Source: UBA9676 sp963741615
Lineage (GTDB): Bacteria; Actinomycetota; Actinomycetes; Streptosporangiales; Streptosporangiaceae
NCBI GenBank assembly: GCA_963741615.1
Contig: CAVUIU010000017.1
Coordinates: 1-64,000 of the forward strand
Direction of reading: 5' to 3'
DNA length: 64,000 bases
Below are positions 8,664-17,570 of this stretch, one piece after another. The notes below the pieces were generated by a model. The model saw only the letters and a list, made by a program, of their open reading frames with translations, had not been told where the DNA came from and searched no databases. Every line of letters starts with the position of its first letter. Positions within the stretch are counted from its first letter, which is position 1. Position numbers and translations under genes: made by a program.

Positions 8664-9687
8664 ATCGTTGACCGGGGATTGGCCGCAGGTTGCGGGATGG
8701 GCGAAGAGTGCCCAAGATCGGCGTGTTCACACACGTCCGGACTCTGGAGCCCGTCATGATCGCCGACCTGGACACTCTCCTGACCGCACTCTATGTGGAG
8801 CTGACCGACCGCATCATCCCCTCGCTGGGCTTGGCCCGGTCCGGGCCGGGCCAGCGGCCGGAGGTGACCGACGCTGAGCTGGTCTGCCTGGCGGTGGCGC
8901 AGGTGCTGCTGCGTTACGACGGCGAGCGGCACTGGCTGCGCGCAGCTGCCTGCCGGGTCGGGCACCTGTTCCCCCGGCTGCTGGCCCAAAGCGAATACAA
9001 CGCCCGGCTGCGGGCCGCCGGGCCGCTGATGGAGGCGGCGCTGCGGTGGCTGGCCAGCCACACGCCGGCCAGCGCGGAGCTGGTACGGCTGCTGGACGCT
9101 ACCCCCGTCCCGTGCGGCCAGTCCGCGGTCACCGCGCGGCGTTCGGACCTGTATGGCTGGGCCGGGTACGGCTACTGCCCCAGCCATTCCCGCTGGTACT
9201 GGGGATCCAAGCTGATGCTGATCTGCACCTGCGAGGGGACGGTGACCGGGTTCGGCCTGGCCAACCCGAAGCTGGCCGGCGAGCGCGACCAGGCCTGCGC
9301 CATGCTCCGCGACCGGCCTGCCAACCGCCCGGCACCGGGCACCGCGGTCGTCACCGACAAGGGCCTGGCCGGCGAGGACACCGAAGCGTTCTTCACCAGC
9401 CCCGGCCTGGGCCTGACCCTGATCCGCCCCGCCCGCAGGGACGAACCGCCCCGGTATTTCCCCAACTGGCTGCGCCAGCGCATCGAGGCCATCATCTGGA
9501 CACTGAAGAACCAGCTCGGCCTCGAACGCCACGGTGGCCGCGTCCCGGCCGGGCTGTGGGCCCGCATCGTCCAGCGGCTGCTCGCGCTCAACGCCGCCAT
9601 CTGGTTCAACTGGCAGATCGGCGCCCCCGTCAAGCGCTCCCTCATCGCCTACGACCACTGACCTGCCCACATTCCCCGGTCAACGAT
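8664..9687 (+). mobile_element. IS982-family insertion sequence, copy B
   Basis: The 15-bp perfect inverted repeats atcgttgaccgggga (8,664-8,678) and its complement (9,673-9,687) are flanked on both sides by CTAG (8,660-8,663 and 9,688-9,691), a 4-bp target duplication. The 1,024-bp element carries one intact transposase gene. It interrupts the coupling-protein gene in the same orientation. Confidence 0.92.
8756..9661 (+). CDS. IS982-family transposase (intact)
   Basis: The ATG at 8,756 with GGAG seven bases upstream gives 301 residues beginning MIADLDTLLTALYVELTD. The DDE residues are visible: D in RLLDATPVPCGQ, D in AVVTDKGLAGEDTE and E in RIEAIIWTLKNQLG. The end IVQRLLALNAAIWFNW ... VKRSLIAYDH is the family C-terminus. 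This transposase is complete, so the element may still be mobile and may have arrived more recently than the other damage. It shares the fold and motifs of copy A, with many substitutions. Confidence 0.9.
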   Translation: MIADLDTLLTALYVELTDRIIPSLGLARSGPGQRPEVTDAELVCLAVAQVLLRYDGERHWLRAAACRVGHLFPRLLAQSEYNARLRAAGPLMEAALRWLASHTPASAELVRLLDATPVPCGQSAVTARRSDLYGWAGYGYCPSHSRWYWGSKLMLICTCEGTVTGFGLANPKLAGERDQACAMLRDRPANRPAPGTAVVTDKGLAGEDTEAFFTSPGLGLTLIRPARRDEPPRYFPNWLRQRIEAIIWTLKNQLGLERHGGRVPAGLWARIVQRLLALNAAIWFNWQIGAPVKRSLIAYDH

Positions 9688-10925
9688 CTAGGGCCGGTGC
9701 ACGTGTTCAACCCGCAGCAGGTCGGCGGCGTCCCCTCGACGTTCTGCTGGAACCCGGTCTTCGGGTGTGCCGACCCGGCGACGGCGATCCGCCGCGCCGA
9801 CGGGTTCGCGCACGCGGTCAACATGAGCGGCACCGAGGATGCCTCGTTCTGGACCGCCAAGGCTTCCGATTACCTGCGGTGCCTGTTCCACGCCGCCGCC
9901 CACGCCGGTGGGGACATGCGCCTGGTCGCCCGGTGGGCGCTGGGCAGCGCCGAGCCGGCCGAGGACATCCTCGGCCAGGCCGGCGCCGGCCAGTGGGCCG
10001 CCGAGCTCGCCGAGCTGCGCGGCGAGGCGCAGAAGACCGCCGCGACGATCAAGATGGTTCTGTCCCGGGCGCTGGGGTTCATGGCCGACCCGGCGCTGGC
10101 CCGCTCCGTCCTCCCGGCGGGCGAGTCCGGCGGGGTCGACATCAGCGTGTTCCTCGCCGGGTCCGCGACCTTGTACCTGATCGCCGAGTCCGAGCACGAC
10201 GACAGCCCGGTCGCCCCGCTGTTCGCCGCCATGGCCGGCGAGATCCACTTCGTCGCTGCCCAGGCCGGGCAGGCGATGCGGGGCGGGCGGCTGGACCCGC
10301 CGCTGCTGATGGCGCTGGATGAGATCGTCCAGACCTGCCCGGTCCCGCTCCCGGCGTGGCTGGCCGACTCCGGCGGGAAGGGCATCCAGCTCATCCCGGT
10401 CGCGCACGGCGAAGCGCAGCTGCGCACCCGGTGGGGCAAGGACGGCGCCCAGGTCGTGCTGGACACCTGCGGGGTCAAGGTCTGGCTGCCTGGCATCACC
10501 GACACCGCCACGCTGAAGATGGCCAGCGAGCTGTGCGGCCAGGCGTCCTTCACCGAGCGGATCCGCTTCCGCAGCCGAGATGGAGACCGCGAAGAGCATC
10601 GGCGGATCTGGCACGAGGTGATGACGCCAGACATGATCCGCCAGCTTCCCGGCCGGCCACGCGCTGGTCATCCGCGGCAGCCACGCCCCGGTCATCGCCC
10701 GGCTGGCCGCCGCGTGGAAGGACCCCGCCTACCGGCGCGCCCGCCGGATGGGCGTGGCCGTCGCACGGCTTACCCCCGCCGCCCCCGAACCAGCCGCGCG
10801 CCTGGTGCCACCGTGCCCGTCACGGCCAGCCCGGCCAGGCGGCTGCGGGCCGTCCCCGACCTCGACGTCGAGGCAGCGGGCGAGGCCCGCGGCGACGACT
10901 CCCCGGCCTACCCGTGGAGCTGACC

Positions 10926-11560
10926 ATGCCCGGCGAACCCGAAGGCCTGACCGCCGTCTTGCTCCAGCTCGCCAGCATCACCCAGAAGCTCGCCGAGCTC
11001 GACCAGCGCCAGGCCGGCGACGCCCGGGAACTGAAAGAACGCGTCGCTGCCCTGGGCTCGCTGGTCGGCGAGCTCAAGGGCACACGGCCAGCCACGCTCA
11101 GACGCTGGCCGCTCTCGATGGCCTGGACCGGCAGGTAGCCGAGCTGGCAGCCAAGGCCGCCGGCGACGTCCGCCCGACGACGACGGCGACCGGCCGCCTA
11201 CCAGCCGTCGGCGGCGCCGAGGTTCTGGAAGCTCGACGGCCCGGCCCGCGACCAGGCGATCAGCAGGCTGCGCGCGTGGGTCGAGCAGGTGTACCGGCCC
11301 GGCTACGGCCACCTGGCGGCCAGCCTGGGCGAGTGCTGGGAGCAGCACCCGCTGTGCCTGTACATCCTGGACTGGCTGTCCGAGCTGTGGTCGGTCCTCT
11401 ACCTCGCGCCCAGCGCGCACCGCGGGGACGCTGGCCGGGCAGGCCGAATGGCACACCCGGCTGCTCGCCGCCGCGGCCGAGCAGCTCGCCCGCGAGACCC
11501 GAGGCTGCGCCCACGGCACCAGCCGCTACCGCACCGCGCCCACAGGGCCGCGGCCATGAC
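10926..11560 (+). pseudogene. DUF4913-like protein, frameshifted
   Basis: The gene starts with ATG directly after the coupling-protein stop. The first part is a coiled-coil-like helix (LLQLASITQKLAELDQRQAG, then VGELKGHTASHAQTLAALD in the next frame). The second part is the DUF4913 core: FWKLDGPARDQAISRLRAWV, then VYRPGYGHLAASL, then CLYILDWLSELWSVLYLAP. Frame changes are needed near 11,085, 11,190 and 11,430. DUF4913 proteins are found beside coupling-protein and Prim-Pol genes in actinomycete mobile elements; their role is unknown. The end coordinate is approximate. Confidence 0.65.
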
Positions 11561-12330
11561 CGCCCGGCCACCAGACCGCGCGGCGGAGCGGGCGCTGGCC
11601 TACGCCGCGGCACGGCTGGCCGGTGTTCCCCTGCCAGCCCGGCGGCAAAGAACCCGCCACCCGGCACGGCTTCCTCGACGCGACCACCGACCCGGACAAG
11701 ATCACCTGGTGGTGGCAGCGCCAGCCCGGGGCCAACCTCGCCATCGCCACCGGCCAGCCCGGGCCCGACGTGCTCGACGTCGACCAGCACGGCCAGGCCG
11801 GGAACGGGTTCGCCGCCTTCAACCAGCTCAAGCGCGCCGGGCTCATCGACGGCGCGGGCGCGATCGTCGCCACCCCCAGCGGCGGGCTGCACGCCTACTT
11901 CGCCGGCAGCGACCAGCGCAGCGGCAAGCTGCCCCGCCAGCACCTGGACTTCCGCGCCCAGGGCGGCTACATCGTCGCCCCGCCCTCCCAGGTCGGCGGC
12001 AGGCCCTACCAGGTCATCAGCCACCGGGACGAGCCCGGCGGCCTGGACTGGGCCAAAGTCACCGGCCTGCTCGAACCCGAACGCCACACCGCCATCCAGC
12101 CAGCCAGTGTTCACCGCGGCGACCTGAGCCACCTCGCCGGATGGGTCCAGCAGCAGCACGAAGGAAACCGGAACGACGGCCTGTTCTGGGCCGCCTGCCG
12201 CGCCGCCGAAGCCGGCGACGAGACAGTCCTTGGCGAGCTCGCGGCCGCCGCCCGGTCGACCGGGCTCACCGACCGCGAGATCGCCGCGACGATCAAGTCG
12301 GCCCGCCGCACCGCCGGACCGCCCGGCTGA
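11556..12330 (+). pseudogene. Bifunctional DNA primase/polymerase (Prim-Pol) replication protein, one frameshift
   Basis: Translation starts MTARPPDRAAERALAYAAAR and the frame changes near 11,615 to HGWPVFPCQPGGKEPATRHG. The Prim-Pol core follows with the metal-binding DVLDVDQHGQAGNG, TPSGGLHAYFAG and GGYIVAPPSQVGGRPY. A C-terminal helical region with REIAATIKSARR completes about 258 residues. Such proteins begin replication of integrative elements and plasmids in actinomycetes. The catalytic region is entire; only the start is out of frame, so an internal start could still give product. Confidence 0.8.
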
Positions 12331-12357
12331 GCACCAGGGCGGGCGGGAGGCCGCGTC

Positions 12358-12817
12358 ATGACCCCCGCGCCCCGGCCGCCTGGCCACCGTCAGCGCGACG
12401 GCCCGCACCGACGCCAACGGCACCATGTGGCGGCTGCGATCGCTGGTCGCGATGGGCCACGACTGCGCCCGCATCGCCCGCGCCCTCCACGTACCCCCCG
12501 CGTTAGTGCGCCGGGTCGTCCGCGGCCAGGCCCGCACCGTCACCTGCGAGTTCCGGGCCGCCGCCTGCCAGCTGTGGGACGCCTGGTGGGACAAGACCCC
12601 ACCCCGCCGCACCCCGGCCGGGCGGCGCGCCGCCGCCCGCGCGCTGCGCCAGGCCGCCTGCCACGACTGGCCCGCCGCCGCCGGCCTGGACGAAGACCTG
12701 CTCGACGAGCCCGGCTACCGGCCCTGGTGCCGGTACCGGCCCGCCACCGGGACGGGCACCGCGCCGGACTTCCCCCCGGCGCGGCCCCGCCCACTCCACG
12801 CCAGGGACATCGCATGA
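12358..12817 (+). pseudogene. Helix-turn-helix-like island protein, frameshift near the start
   Basis: ATG 12,358 follows GGAGG. Its frame gives MTPAP, and the sensible protein continues in the next frame as GRLATVSATARTDANGTM and then WRLRSLVAMGHDCARIARAL, then VPPALVRRVVRGQARTV, a helix-turn-helix-like pair. WDAWWDKTPPRRTPAGRRAA and LDEDLLDEPGYRPW follow. One extra C near 12,370 explains the break. Alternatively translation starts at ATG 12,425, giving an intact 130-residue protein. It is probably a conserved DNA-binding accessory protein of the element; the exact role is unknown. Confidence 0.6.
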
Positions 12818-13059
12818 GCACCACGCAGCCCCGACGCCGCGGCAGGGGCGGAAGCCGGCCTGCAAGACGATCAGCGCGCCGACGGACGCGGGCATGAGCG
12901 CAGCGACATCGCCGCCGGGCCCTGCAGGCCGGCCCGCGCATCGCGGCCCTTGTCCGCGCCGCCGGGCGCAAGCTCAGCGACCGCGTACACGCCGCAGCCG
13001 ACGACCGCGCCCGGGCCCTGGGCTGGGAGGTCACCGAAACCCCGGCCCGCTCGGCCTAA
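12814..13059 (+). pseudogene. Small unknown island protein, frameshifted
   Basis: ATG 12,814 overlaps the previous stop. The opening (MSTTQP) and the later stretches (GLQDDQRADGRGHERSDIA, then LQAGPRIAALVRAAGRKLSD and ARALGWEVTETPARSA before the stop near 13,059) are in different frames. They suggest an original protein of about 80 residues with at least two frame changes. The family is not recognised. Confidence 0.4.
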
Positions 13060-13139
13060 CGGCCGCAGCTACCGCGACCCCCGGTTCGCCGCGCGGCGGC
13101 AGAGCCGCCAGGACACGCAGGCCCGAAGGGATGGGCGCC

Positions 13140-13641
13140 ATGAATGACCTGCCGCCAACGCAAGAGCCCGGCGTTGACCAGGCCGCCGCGGCCGACGCCG
13201 CCACCATGCGGACCGAGCTGCCCGCCGACCTGACCTCGGCCCGGCAAGCCCGCTCCGCCATCCGCCAGGCGCTCGCCGCCTGGGGCATGGACCACCTCTC
13301 CGACGACGCCGAGCTGCTGGCCTCCGAACTGGTCGCCAACGCCGCCGAGCACGGCGACGGCAAGCCGATCAGCCTCGCCCTACGCCGCCACGCCGAACCC
13401 GGCGAGCAGCCCGGCATCACCTGTGAAGTCACCGACACCTCGCCGACCATGCCCCGGCGCACGGAACCCGGCGCCGGACACCGAGCGCGGCCGGGGCCTG
13501 GCGATCGTCGACGCGCTGGCCCAATCCAGCGGCGTGCGCGCCAGCCAGGCCGGCAAGACCACCTGGTTCACCCTCGCCCTCACCGACCGCGCCCACCGGG
13601 CCGCCCGGCAGATCGAGCACGAACCCGAAGCCGGCGCTTAA
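13140..13641 (+). pseudogene. ATP-binding protein of the anti-sigma kinase (RsbW/HATPase_c_2) type, one frameshift
   Basis: The protein starts MNDLPPTQEPGVDQAA. The GHKL ATPase N-box is clear: DDAELLASELVANAAEHGDG. After CEVTDTSPTMPRR the frame changes near 13,455 to PAPDTERGRGLAIVDALAQ, which carries the glycine-rich lid, and ends TTWFTLALTDRAHRAARQ. Such proteins bind ATP and in actinomycetes often act as serine-kinase-type regulators of sigma or anti-sigma-antagonist proteins. The complete length would be about 166 residues, usual for the family. Confidence 0.7.
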
Positions 13642-13668
13642 CCGGCCCATTCCCAGGAGGACCTGACC

Positions 13669-14178
13669 ATGCCCCGATGCTCAACCCACTGCCCGCCCAG
13701 CAACAGCGGCCCGCTCCTGCCCGCCGCGATCATCGCTGCCGTCTTCGCCATCGCCGCCACCTGGACCGTGATCGTGCACGTCCTCACCATTTTGGTGATC
13801 GCACTCGGCGTCATTGCCGGGCTCGGCGTCGCCGGCCTAGCCGTGGTCACCGTCATGCGGCTGCGCGGCCTCGCCCGCGAGCCGCAGGCACCCGCCCGCA
13901 ACCTCCAGGCCCCCGGCGGGGCACCCCGGACCATCCGGGCTGCCGCCGTCGATCAGCGGCAGATCACCAGCGGCCGCGCCCCGGCGGTCAACTGCCATCA
14001 GAGCCGCGAAGCGGAACACCGCCCCGCGCCCGCGATCGAGCAGCACTGGCACCTGCACTTGCACGGCACCAGCGAGGAGCAGCTCGCCCGCGTCCTCGGT
14101 CAGGCGCCTGGGCGCATGCCTGGCGCATGGAAGTGGTCACGAGCGCCCCGCGATGGAGGAGGACACCACGATGCCTGA
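13669..14178 (+). CDS. Small membrane protein of the island, unknown function
   Basis: AGGAGG lies eight bases before ATG 13,669. Two adjacent hydrophobic segments (AAIIAAVFAIAATWTVIVHV and LTILVIALGVIAGLGVAGLA) are followed by a soluble tail with the histidine-rich IEQHWHLHLHGTSEEQLARV, a pattern seen in small mobile-element membrane proteins. It overlaps the next start. The last 25 residues look less natural and may reflect one more frame change near 14,105. Function unknown. Confidence 0.55.
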   Translation: MPRCSTHCPPSNSGPLLPAAIIAAVFAIAATWTVIVHVLTILVIALGVIAGLGVAGLAVVTVMRLRGLAREPQAPARNLQAPGGAPRTIRAAAVDQRQITSGRAPAVNCHQSREAEHRPAPAIEQHWHLHLHGTSEEQLARVLGQAPGRMPGAWKWSRAPRDGGGHHDA

Positions 14179-14719
14179 CCCAGCCAGCGGCCCCGACGAG
14201 CGGGCGAGACAGTTCGCTGCCATCCGCGACCACGCCCGCCGGGCGGTCATCGGCCTGGCCCGCGACCGCGGCGCCGAGTTCATCACCCGGCAGGCGTCCC
14301 GCGGTTCCGACATGACCATCCGCGACCTGGAGCCGCTCGCCGGCGCCCGCGCCGCGCGGGACATCGAGCTCGGCGCCCGGCACGCCGCCCGCGACTACAT
14401 CCGCCACGCGCGCGAAGCCGGGCACGGCTGGGACCAGATCGGCCAGGCCCTCGGCGTGGCCCCGAACGCCGACGCCGACCAGGCCGGGCTGACGGTCGCC
14501 GAGGCCGCCTACACCTACGCGGCCGGAAGCCCCGACACCGACACCGCCGTGCGGTACGGCCGATCCTTCACCTGGCGATGCCGGTCCTGCGACCAGGCGA
14601 TCAGCGACCGCGGCCTGATCGCCGGGCCAGCCGACGACGAGCTCGGCCACGCCGGCGACTGCCCCCGGCTGGCCGCCGCCGTCGCCGAATGGGACGCCGG
14701 GTGGGAGGCCGAGCCGTGA
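14171..14719 (+). CDS. Conserved island protein, unknown function
   Basis: GGAGGA nine bases upstream supports ATG 14,171; an in-frame ATG at 14,153 lies before that site. The 182-residue product is soluble, with helical segments (RQFAAIRDHARRAVIGLARD; ARDYIRHAREAGHGWDQIGQ) whose second part resembles a helix-turn-helix. Two cysteine pairs (WRCRSCDQ and later GDCPRL) could bind metal. It is intact. The stop overlaps the GTG of the next gene, so the two were translated together. I do not recognise a named family. Confidence 0.6.
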   Translation: MPDPASGPDERARQFAAIRDHARRAVIGLARDRGAEFITRQASRGSDMTIRDLEPLAGARAARDIELGARHAARDYIRHAREAGHGWDQIGQALGVAPNADADQAGLTVAEAAYTYAAGSPDTDTAVRYGRSFTWRCRSCDQAISDRGLIAGPADDELGHAGDCPRLAAAVAEWDAGWEAEP

Positions 14720-14958
14720 CCGCCCGGCCCGCCCGGCGCCGCCTCGTGCTCGCCGACGACGGCATCATCGACCCGATCGCGGTCGAGATCGCCGCCCGCG
14801 GGGCGCGCCCGGTCGCGCTCACCCGGGCCGAGCGGCAGCTCGCCGCCGCCCGCATCCTCGCCCGGGGCGGCACGCCCTACCTCATCTCCAAGCGGCTGCA
14901 CGTCAGCGGAACCACCGCCCTCATGCTCGCCGCCCGATGCCAGGGCGTGGCGTCATGA
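14716..14958 (+). CDS. Small helix-turn-helix-like protein
   Basis: The GTG at 14,716 overlaps the preceding stop (GTGA). The 80-residue product ends with LTRAERQLAAARILARGGTP and YLISKRLHVSGTTALMLAAR, which reads as a homeodomain-like helix-turn-helix (SKRLHVSGTTALML as recognition helix). It is probably a DNA-binding accessory protein of the element. Its stop overlaps the ATG of the WhiB-like gene. Confidence 0.55.
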   Translation: MTARPARRRLVLADDGIIDPIAVEIAARGARPVALTRAERQLAAARILARGGTPYLISKRLHVSGTTALMLAARCQGVAS

Positions 14959-15255
14959 CCCGGCAGCGGCGCGCGGCCCGGCGCAGCCAGGCCACCGCCG
15001 TGGCCATCCCCGGACGGTGGGCCGAGCGGGCGCTGTGCGCCCAGGCCGACCCGGACGCCTGGTACCCCGAGCATCACGCGCTGACCGCAGCTCGCCAAGC
15101 GGATCTGCGCCTCCTGCCCGGTCCGCGCCCAGTGCCTGGAGTACGCGCTGTCCGGAGCCGACACCTGGGGCGGGATCACGACCGGCATCTGGGGCGGCAC
15201 CACCCCCCGCGAGCGCTCCCGGCTGCGCCAGGCACGGAAGGCGGCGGCGGCATGA
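14955..15255 (+). pseudogene. WhiB-family iron-sulfur regulator, one frameshift
   Basis: The first part has the first WhiB cysteine (ERALCAQADPDAWYPEHH). The frame then changes near 15,090 and the remaining cysteines appear (AKRICASCPVRAQCLEYAL). The WhiB turn follows: GIWGGTTPRERSRLR. Together these give the complete set of four cysteines for a [4Fe-4S] cluster and the G[I/V]WGG turn that contacts the sigma factor. WhiB proteins bind the principal sigma factor and alter promoter choice; mobile elements and phages of actinomycetes often carry one. Inactive as read. Confidence 0.75.
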
Positions 15256-15485
15256 CGCAGCCCGCACCAGGCCCAGGAGACGACAGCGCGCGATGGCCGC
15301 CCGGCAGGCCCTCAGCCTGTGCGAGGCCGAGCTGCTCTGGCCCACCTGGGACGAGCCGGCCTGACCAGCCAGCAGGCGGCCCGCCGCGGTCAGCTCCGCA
15401 TCAGCGGCACGGCGAGGGCGGCGCTGCGGGCGGCCGGCCTGCCGCCGCCATATCGCCGCCGCACTCCGCAGCCGGCTCCGCCTGA
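15252..15485 (+). pseudogene. Possible small broken gene
   Basis: ATG 15,252 overlaps the WhiB-like stop, and protein-like pieces (ALSLCEAELLWPTWDEPA; LTSQQAARRGQLRISG) follow in other frames up to about 15,485. This fits the overlapping-gene layout of the island, but I cannot assign a family or firm limits. Confidence 0.3.
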
Positions 15486-15507
15486 TCCCCGAACCAGGAG
15501 ACCAGCC

Positions 15508-15739
15508 ATGACCGCCCCAGGCGGCCCGGGCCGGATCAGCCGCAAGGAACGCGCTCGCCCGCGCCGCGATCGGCATGCCCGCCGAGCATCCCGAGCTGGT
15601 CACCCGCAAGCCCGGCCGCGCCGAGTGGAGGCAGCTCACCACCTGGCTCGCCGAGATGTGGCCGAACGACGAGTACACCGCCATCGTCGCCGAGGCGCTG
15701 GCGGCAGGACCCGCCACCAGGGACCCAAGACTGGAGGTG
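15508..15739 (+). pseudogene. Small conserved island protein, frameshifted
   Basis: The protein starts MTAPGGPGRISRKERA at about 15,508 and continues in another frame as ARAAIGMPAEHPELVTRKPG, then WRQLTTWLAEMWPNDEYTAI and VAEALAAG. A stop at 15,737 would put its end inside the ribosome site of the excisionase gene. The break lies near 15,555. The function is unknown. Its place directly before the excisionase suggests a shared transcript. Confidence 0.5.
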
Positions 15740-15745
15740 ACTACC

Positions 15746-15999
15746 GTGACAGCCGACGCCCGCGCCACCCGAGCCCAGCGACGGCCTGCCGGAAGGGCTG
15801 CTGCTGACCGTCGAGGAGGCCGCCGAACGCCTCCGTCTCGGCCGCACGCTCGTCTACCGGCTGATCTCATCCGGCGAGCTGGAGTCGGTCAAGGTGGGTC
15901 GGCTGCGCCGGGTCCCGGCCGAATGCCTCGCCCGAGTACGTGGCCACCCTGCGCCGCACGCGGGGCCCGGAAGCCGCCAAGGGCAACAGTGCCGCCTGA
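15746..15999 (+). pseudogene. Excisionase (MerR-like helix-turn-helix), frameshifted
   Basis: GGAGGTG precedes the GTG at 15,746. After a frame change near 15,772 the core is a clear excisionase-type domain: LLLTVEEAAERLRLGRTLVY, then RLISSGELESVKVGRLRRVP. A further change near 15,930 gives EYVATLRRTRGPEAAKGNSA and the stop at 15,997. These proteins bind near the attachment site and direct the integrase towards excision. The position just before the integrase is standard. Confidence 0.75.
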
Positions 16000-17565
16000 G
16001 CAAGACACCCCGGTCCGCGGCGCACACGCAACCCCAACTACCGGTCCACGATCTACCAGGACAAGCACGGGTACTGGCACGGCCGGGTGACGATCGGCGT
16101 ACGCGACGACGGCCGGCCCGATCGCCGCCATGTCGCGCGGCAAGACCCGCGCCGAGGTCGCCGAGAAGGTCCGGGCGCTGGAGCGGGAGCGCGACAGGGC
16201 ACCGCACGACAGCTGGCCAGCGCTGGACCGTCGGCCGGTGGCTGAGCACTGGGTCGCAGAACATCGCCGCGCCGCCGCACGTCGCGGAGAACACCCACGC
16301 TCGGATACCGGGTCGACGTGAACAACCACCTGATTCCCGGCATCGGCGCGCACCGCCTGGAGACAGCTCACGCCCGAGCACGTGGAGCGGCTGTACGCGA
16401 AGCTCCGGCGCGACGGGCTGTCCCCGGGCGGCGTTCACCACGTGCACCGGACGCTCCGGGCCGCACTGAACGAGGCGGTCCGGCGGTCCCACCTGGCCCG
16501 CAACCCGGTGCTGCTGGCCAAGGCGCCGAAGCTAGACGAGGAGGAGGTCGAGCCGTACGACGTCGCCGGAGATCCAGCGGCTGCTGGAGGTGGCCGCGGA
16601 GCGGCGCAACAGCGCCCGGTGGGCGCTGGCGCTGGCGCTCGGCCTGCGCCAGGGGGAGGCGCTGGGTCTGCGCTGGGAAGACGTGGACCTGGACAAGGGC
16701 ATCATCCGCATCCGCCGCTCGCGGCTGCGGCCCAAGTACGCGCATGGCTGCGGCGGCACTTGCGGCCGGACGCCCGGGACTTGCCCGCAGCGCGTGAGCA
16801 TCCGCCCGGCTACCGGGCGGGTCAAGTCCAAGGCGGGCCGCCGCACGATCGGCCTGCCGCCCCAGCTCGTCGCGCTGCTCCGCGCCCACTGGGCCGAGCA
16901 GGAGCGGGAACGCGAGCAGGCGCAGCAGAGCGTGGCAGGACGAAGGCTGGGTGTTCGCCAGCCCGACCGGCCAGCCGCTCAACCCGAACACCGACTACCA
17001 CGAGTGGAAACGGCTGCTCAAGGAGGCCGGACTACGCGAGGCCCGGCTGCATGACGCCAGGCATACCGCCGCGACTGTGCTGCTGCTCCTCGATGTCCCA
17101 GAGCGAACGGTGATGTCGCTGATGGGCTGGTCGAGCACGGATATGGCCGCCCGCTACCAGCACGTCACCGACACGATCCGCCAGGACGTTGCTAGGCAGG
17201 TGGACGTCCTCATCTGGCAGGCACGCGACTCCTCGACCGGCGAAGGAACCGTACCTGTCAGCCGGGTCTCTCTCACCGCGATCCTGCGGCTGGCGGAGCT
17301 CGGCCTGGTTCATGCCGACGAGGCTGTCATGGCCGACGCCCAGGAGGCCATCGAGCAGATCCGCGCGGTCCTTGCCGACGGCGTCGACCACTCTGCGCCA
17401 GACACCGACGTGCCCGGTTCCCGCGGCACGTCAACTGAGGAGGAGAAACGAAATGAGCCCAAAACTGAGCCCACCGGCTGCGCAGCGATCAATGATGATC
17501 GACAGCCGTCGGGAATCCGCAGGTCAGTCAACGTGGCGGAGGATAGCGAGATTCGAACTCGCTGA
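15989..17565 (+). pseudogene. Tyrosine integrase, heavily frameshifted
   Basis: A GTG at 15,989 overlaps the excisionase end. The reconstructed protein has an arm-binding N-terminus (NPNYRSTIYQDKHGYWHGRV), a core-binding domain (LTPEHVERLYAKLRRDGLSP) and the catalytic domain: R in ALGLRQGEALGLRW, K/R in KSKAGRRTIGLP, HxxR in LHDARHTAATV, W in SLMGWSSTDMA and the nucleophile Y in ARYQHV. At least six frame changes are needed between 16,020 and 16,930; the last part (16,951-17,565) is one open frame. An unusual tail of over 100 residues follows the tyrosine and runs into the tRNA 3' end. With so many breaks it cannot make working integrase, so the island is probably fixed. Confidence 0.85.
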
Positions 17566-17570
17566 GGGGT
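17534..17570. other. Probable attachment site at the tRNA 3' end
   Basis: The integrase frame terminates inside the tRNA gene, at 17,565, so the T-arm and acceptor 3' strand are the likely recombination core, as is usual for integrases that use tRNA genes. The partner repeat was not found in the window. Confidence 0.45.

Larger units (their letters stand above)
8205..10923 (+). pseudogene. TraG/VirD4-like type IV coupling protein, split by IS982 copy B and frameshifted
   Basis: The GTG at 8,205 overlaps the DUF2637 stop. After a membrane-anchor region comes the nucleotide-binding loop APPRTYKT, where the usual second glycine is tyrosine, then VVATTTKHDVFQLTSGIRSHL. Here the insertion sequence intervenes. 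After it the protein resumes with GPVHVFNPQQVGGVPSTF, a Walker B region (PLLMALDEIVQ) and the conserved VMTPDMIRQLP. Removing the 1,024-bp element plus one CTAG restores the frame exactly. Additional frame changes lie near 8,236, 10,650 and 10,805; the ending DDSPAYPWS is at 10,923. Coupling proteins use ATP to pass DNA to the conjugation channel. The split puts the ATP loop and the rest on separate fragments. Confidence 0.85.
1..17537. mobile_element. Decayed integrative (ICE/AICE-like) genomic island at tRNA-Ser(GGA), left end outside window
   Basis: The stretch left of the tRNA-Ser gene has the gene content of an actinomycete integrative element: tyrosine integrase and excisionase next to the tRNA, Prim-Pol replication protein, DUF4913 and DUF2637 proteins, WhiB-like protein, TraG/VirD4-like coupling protein and a divergent XRE-type regulator. 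Most of these genes are frameshifted and two are split by insertion sequences, while genes right of 17.8 kb are intact. I found no second copy of the tRNA 3' end, so the left limit is unknown and position 1 is only the window edge. DNA left of about 3.2 kb may belong to an older insertion rather than to the same element. Confidence 0.7.

Noticed and set aside
12894..14315. Single 473-codon frame across several island genes
   Set aside because: Real protein segments inside it change frame; the long frame is a by-product of high GC and joins unrelated pieces.
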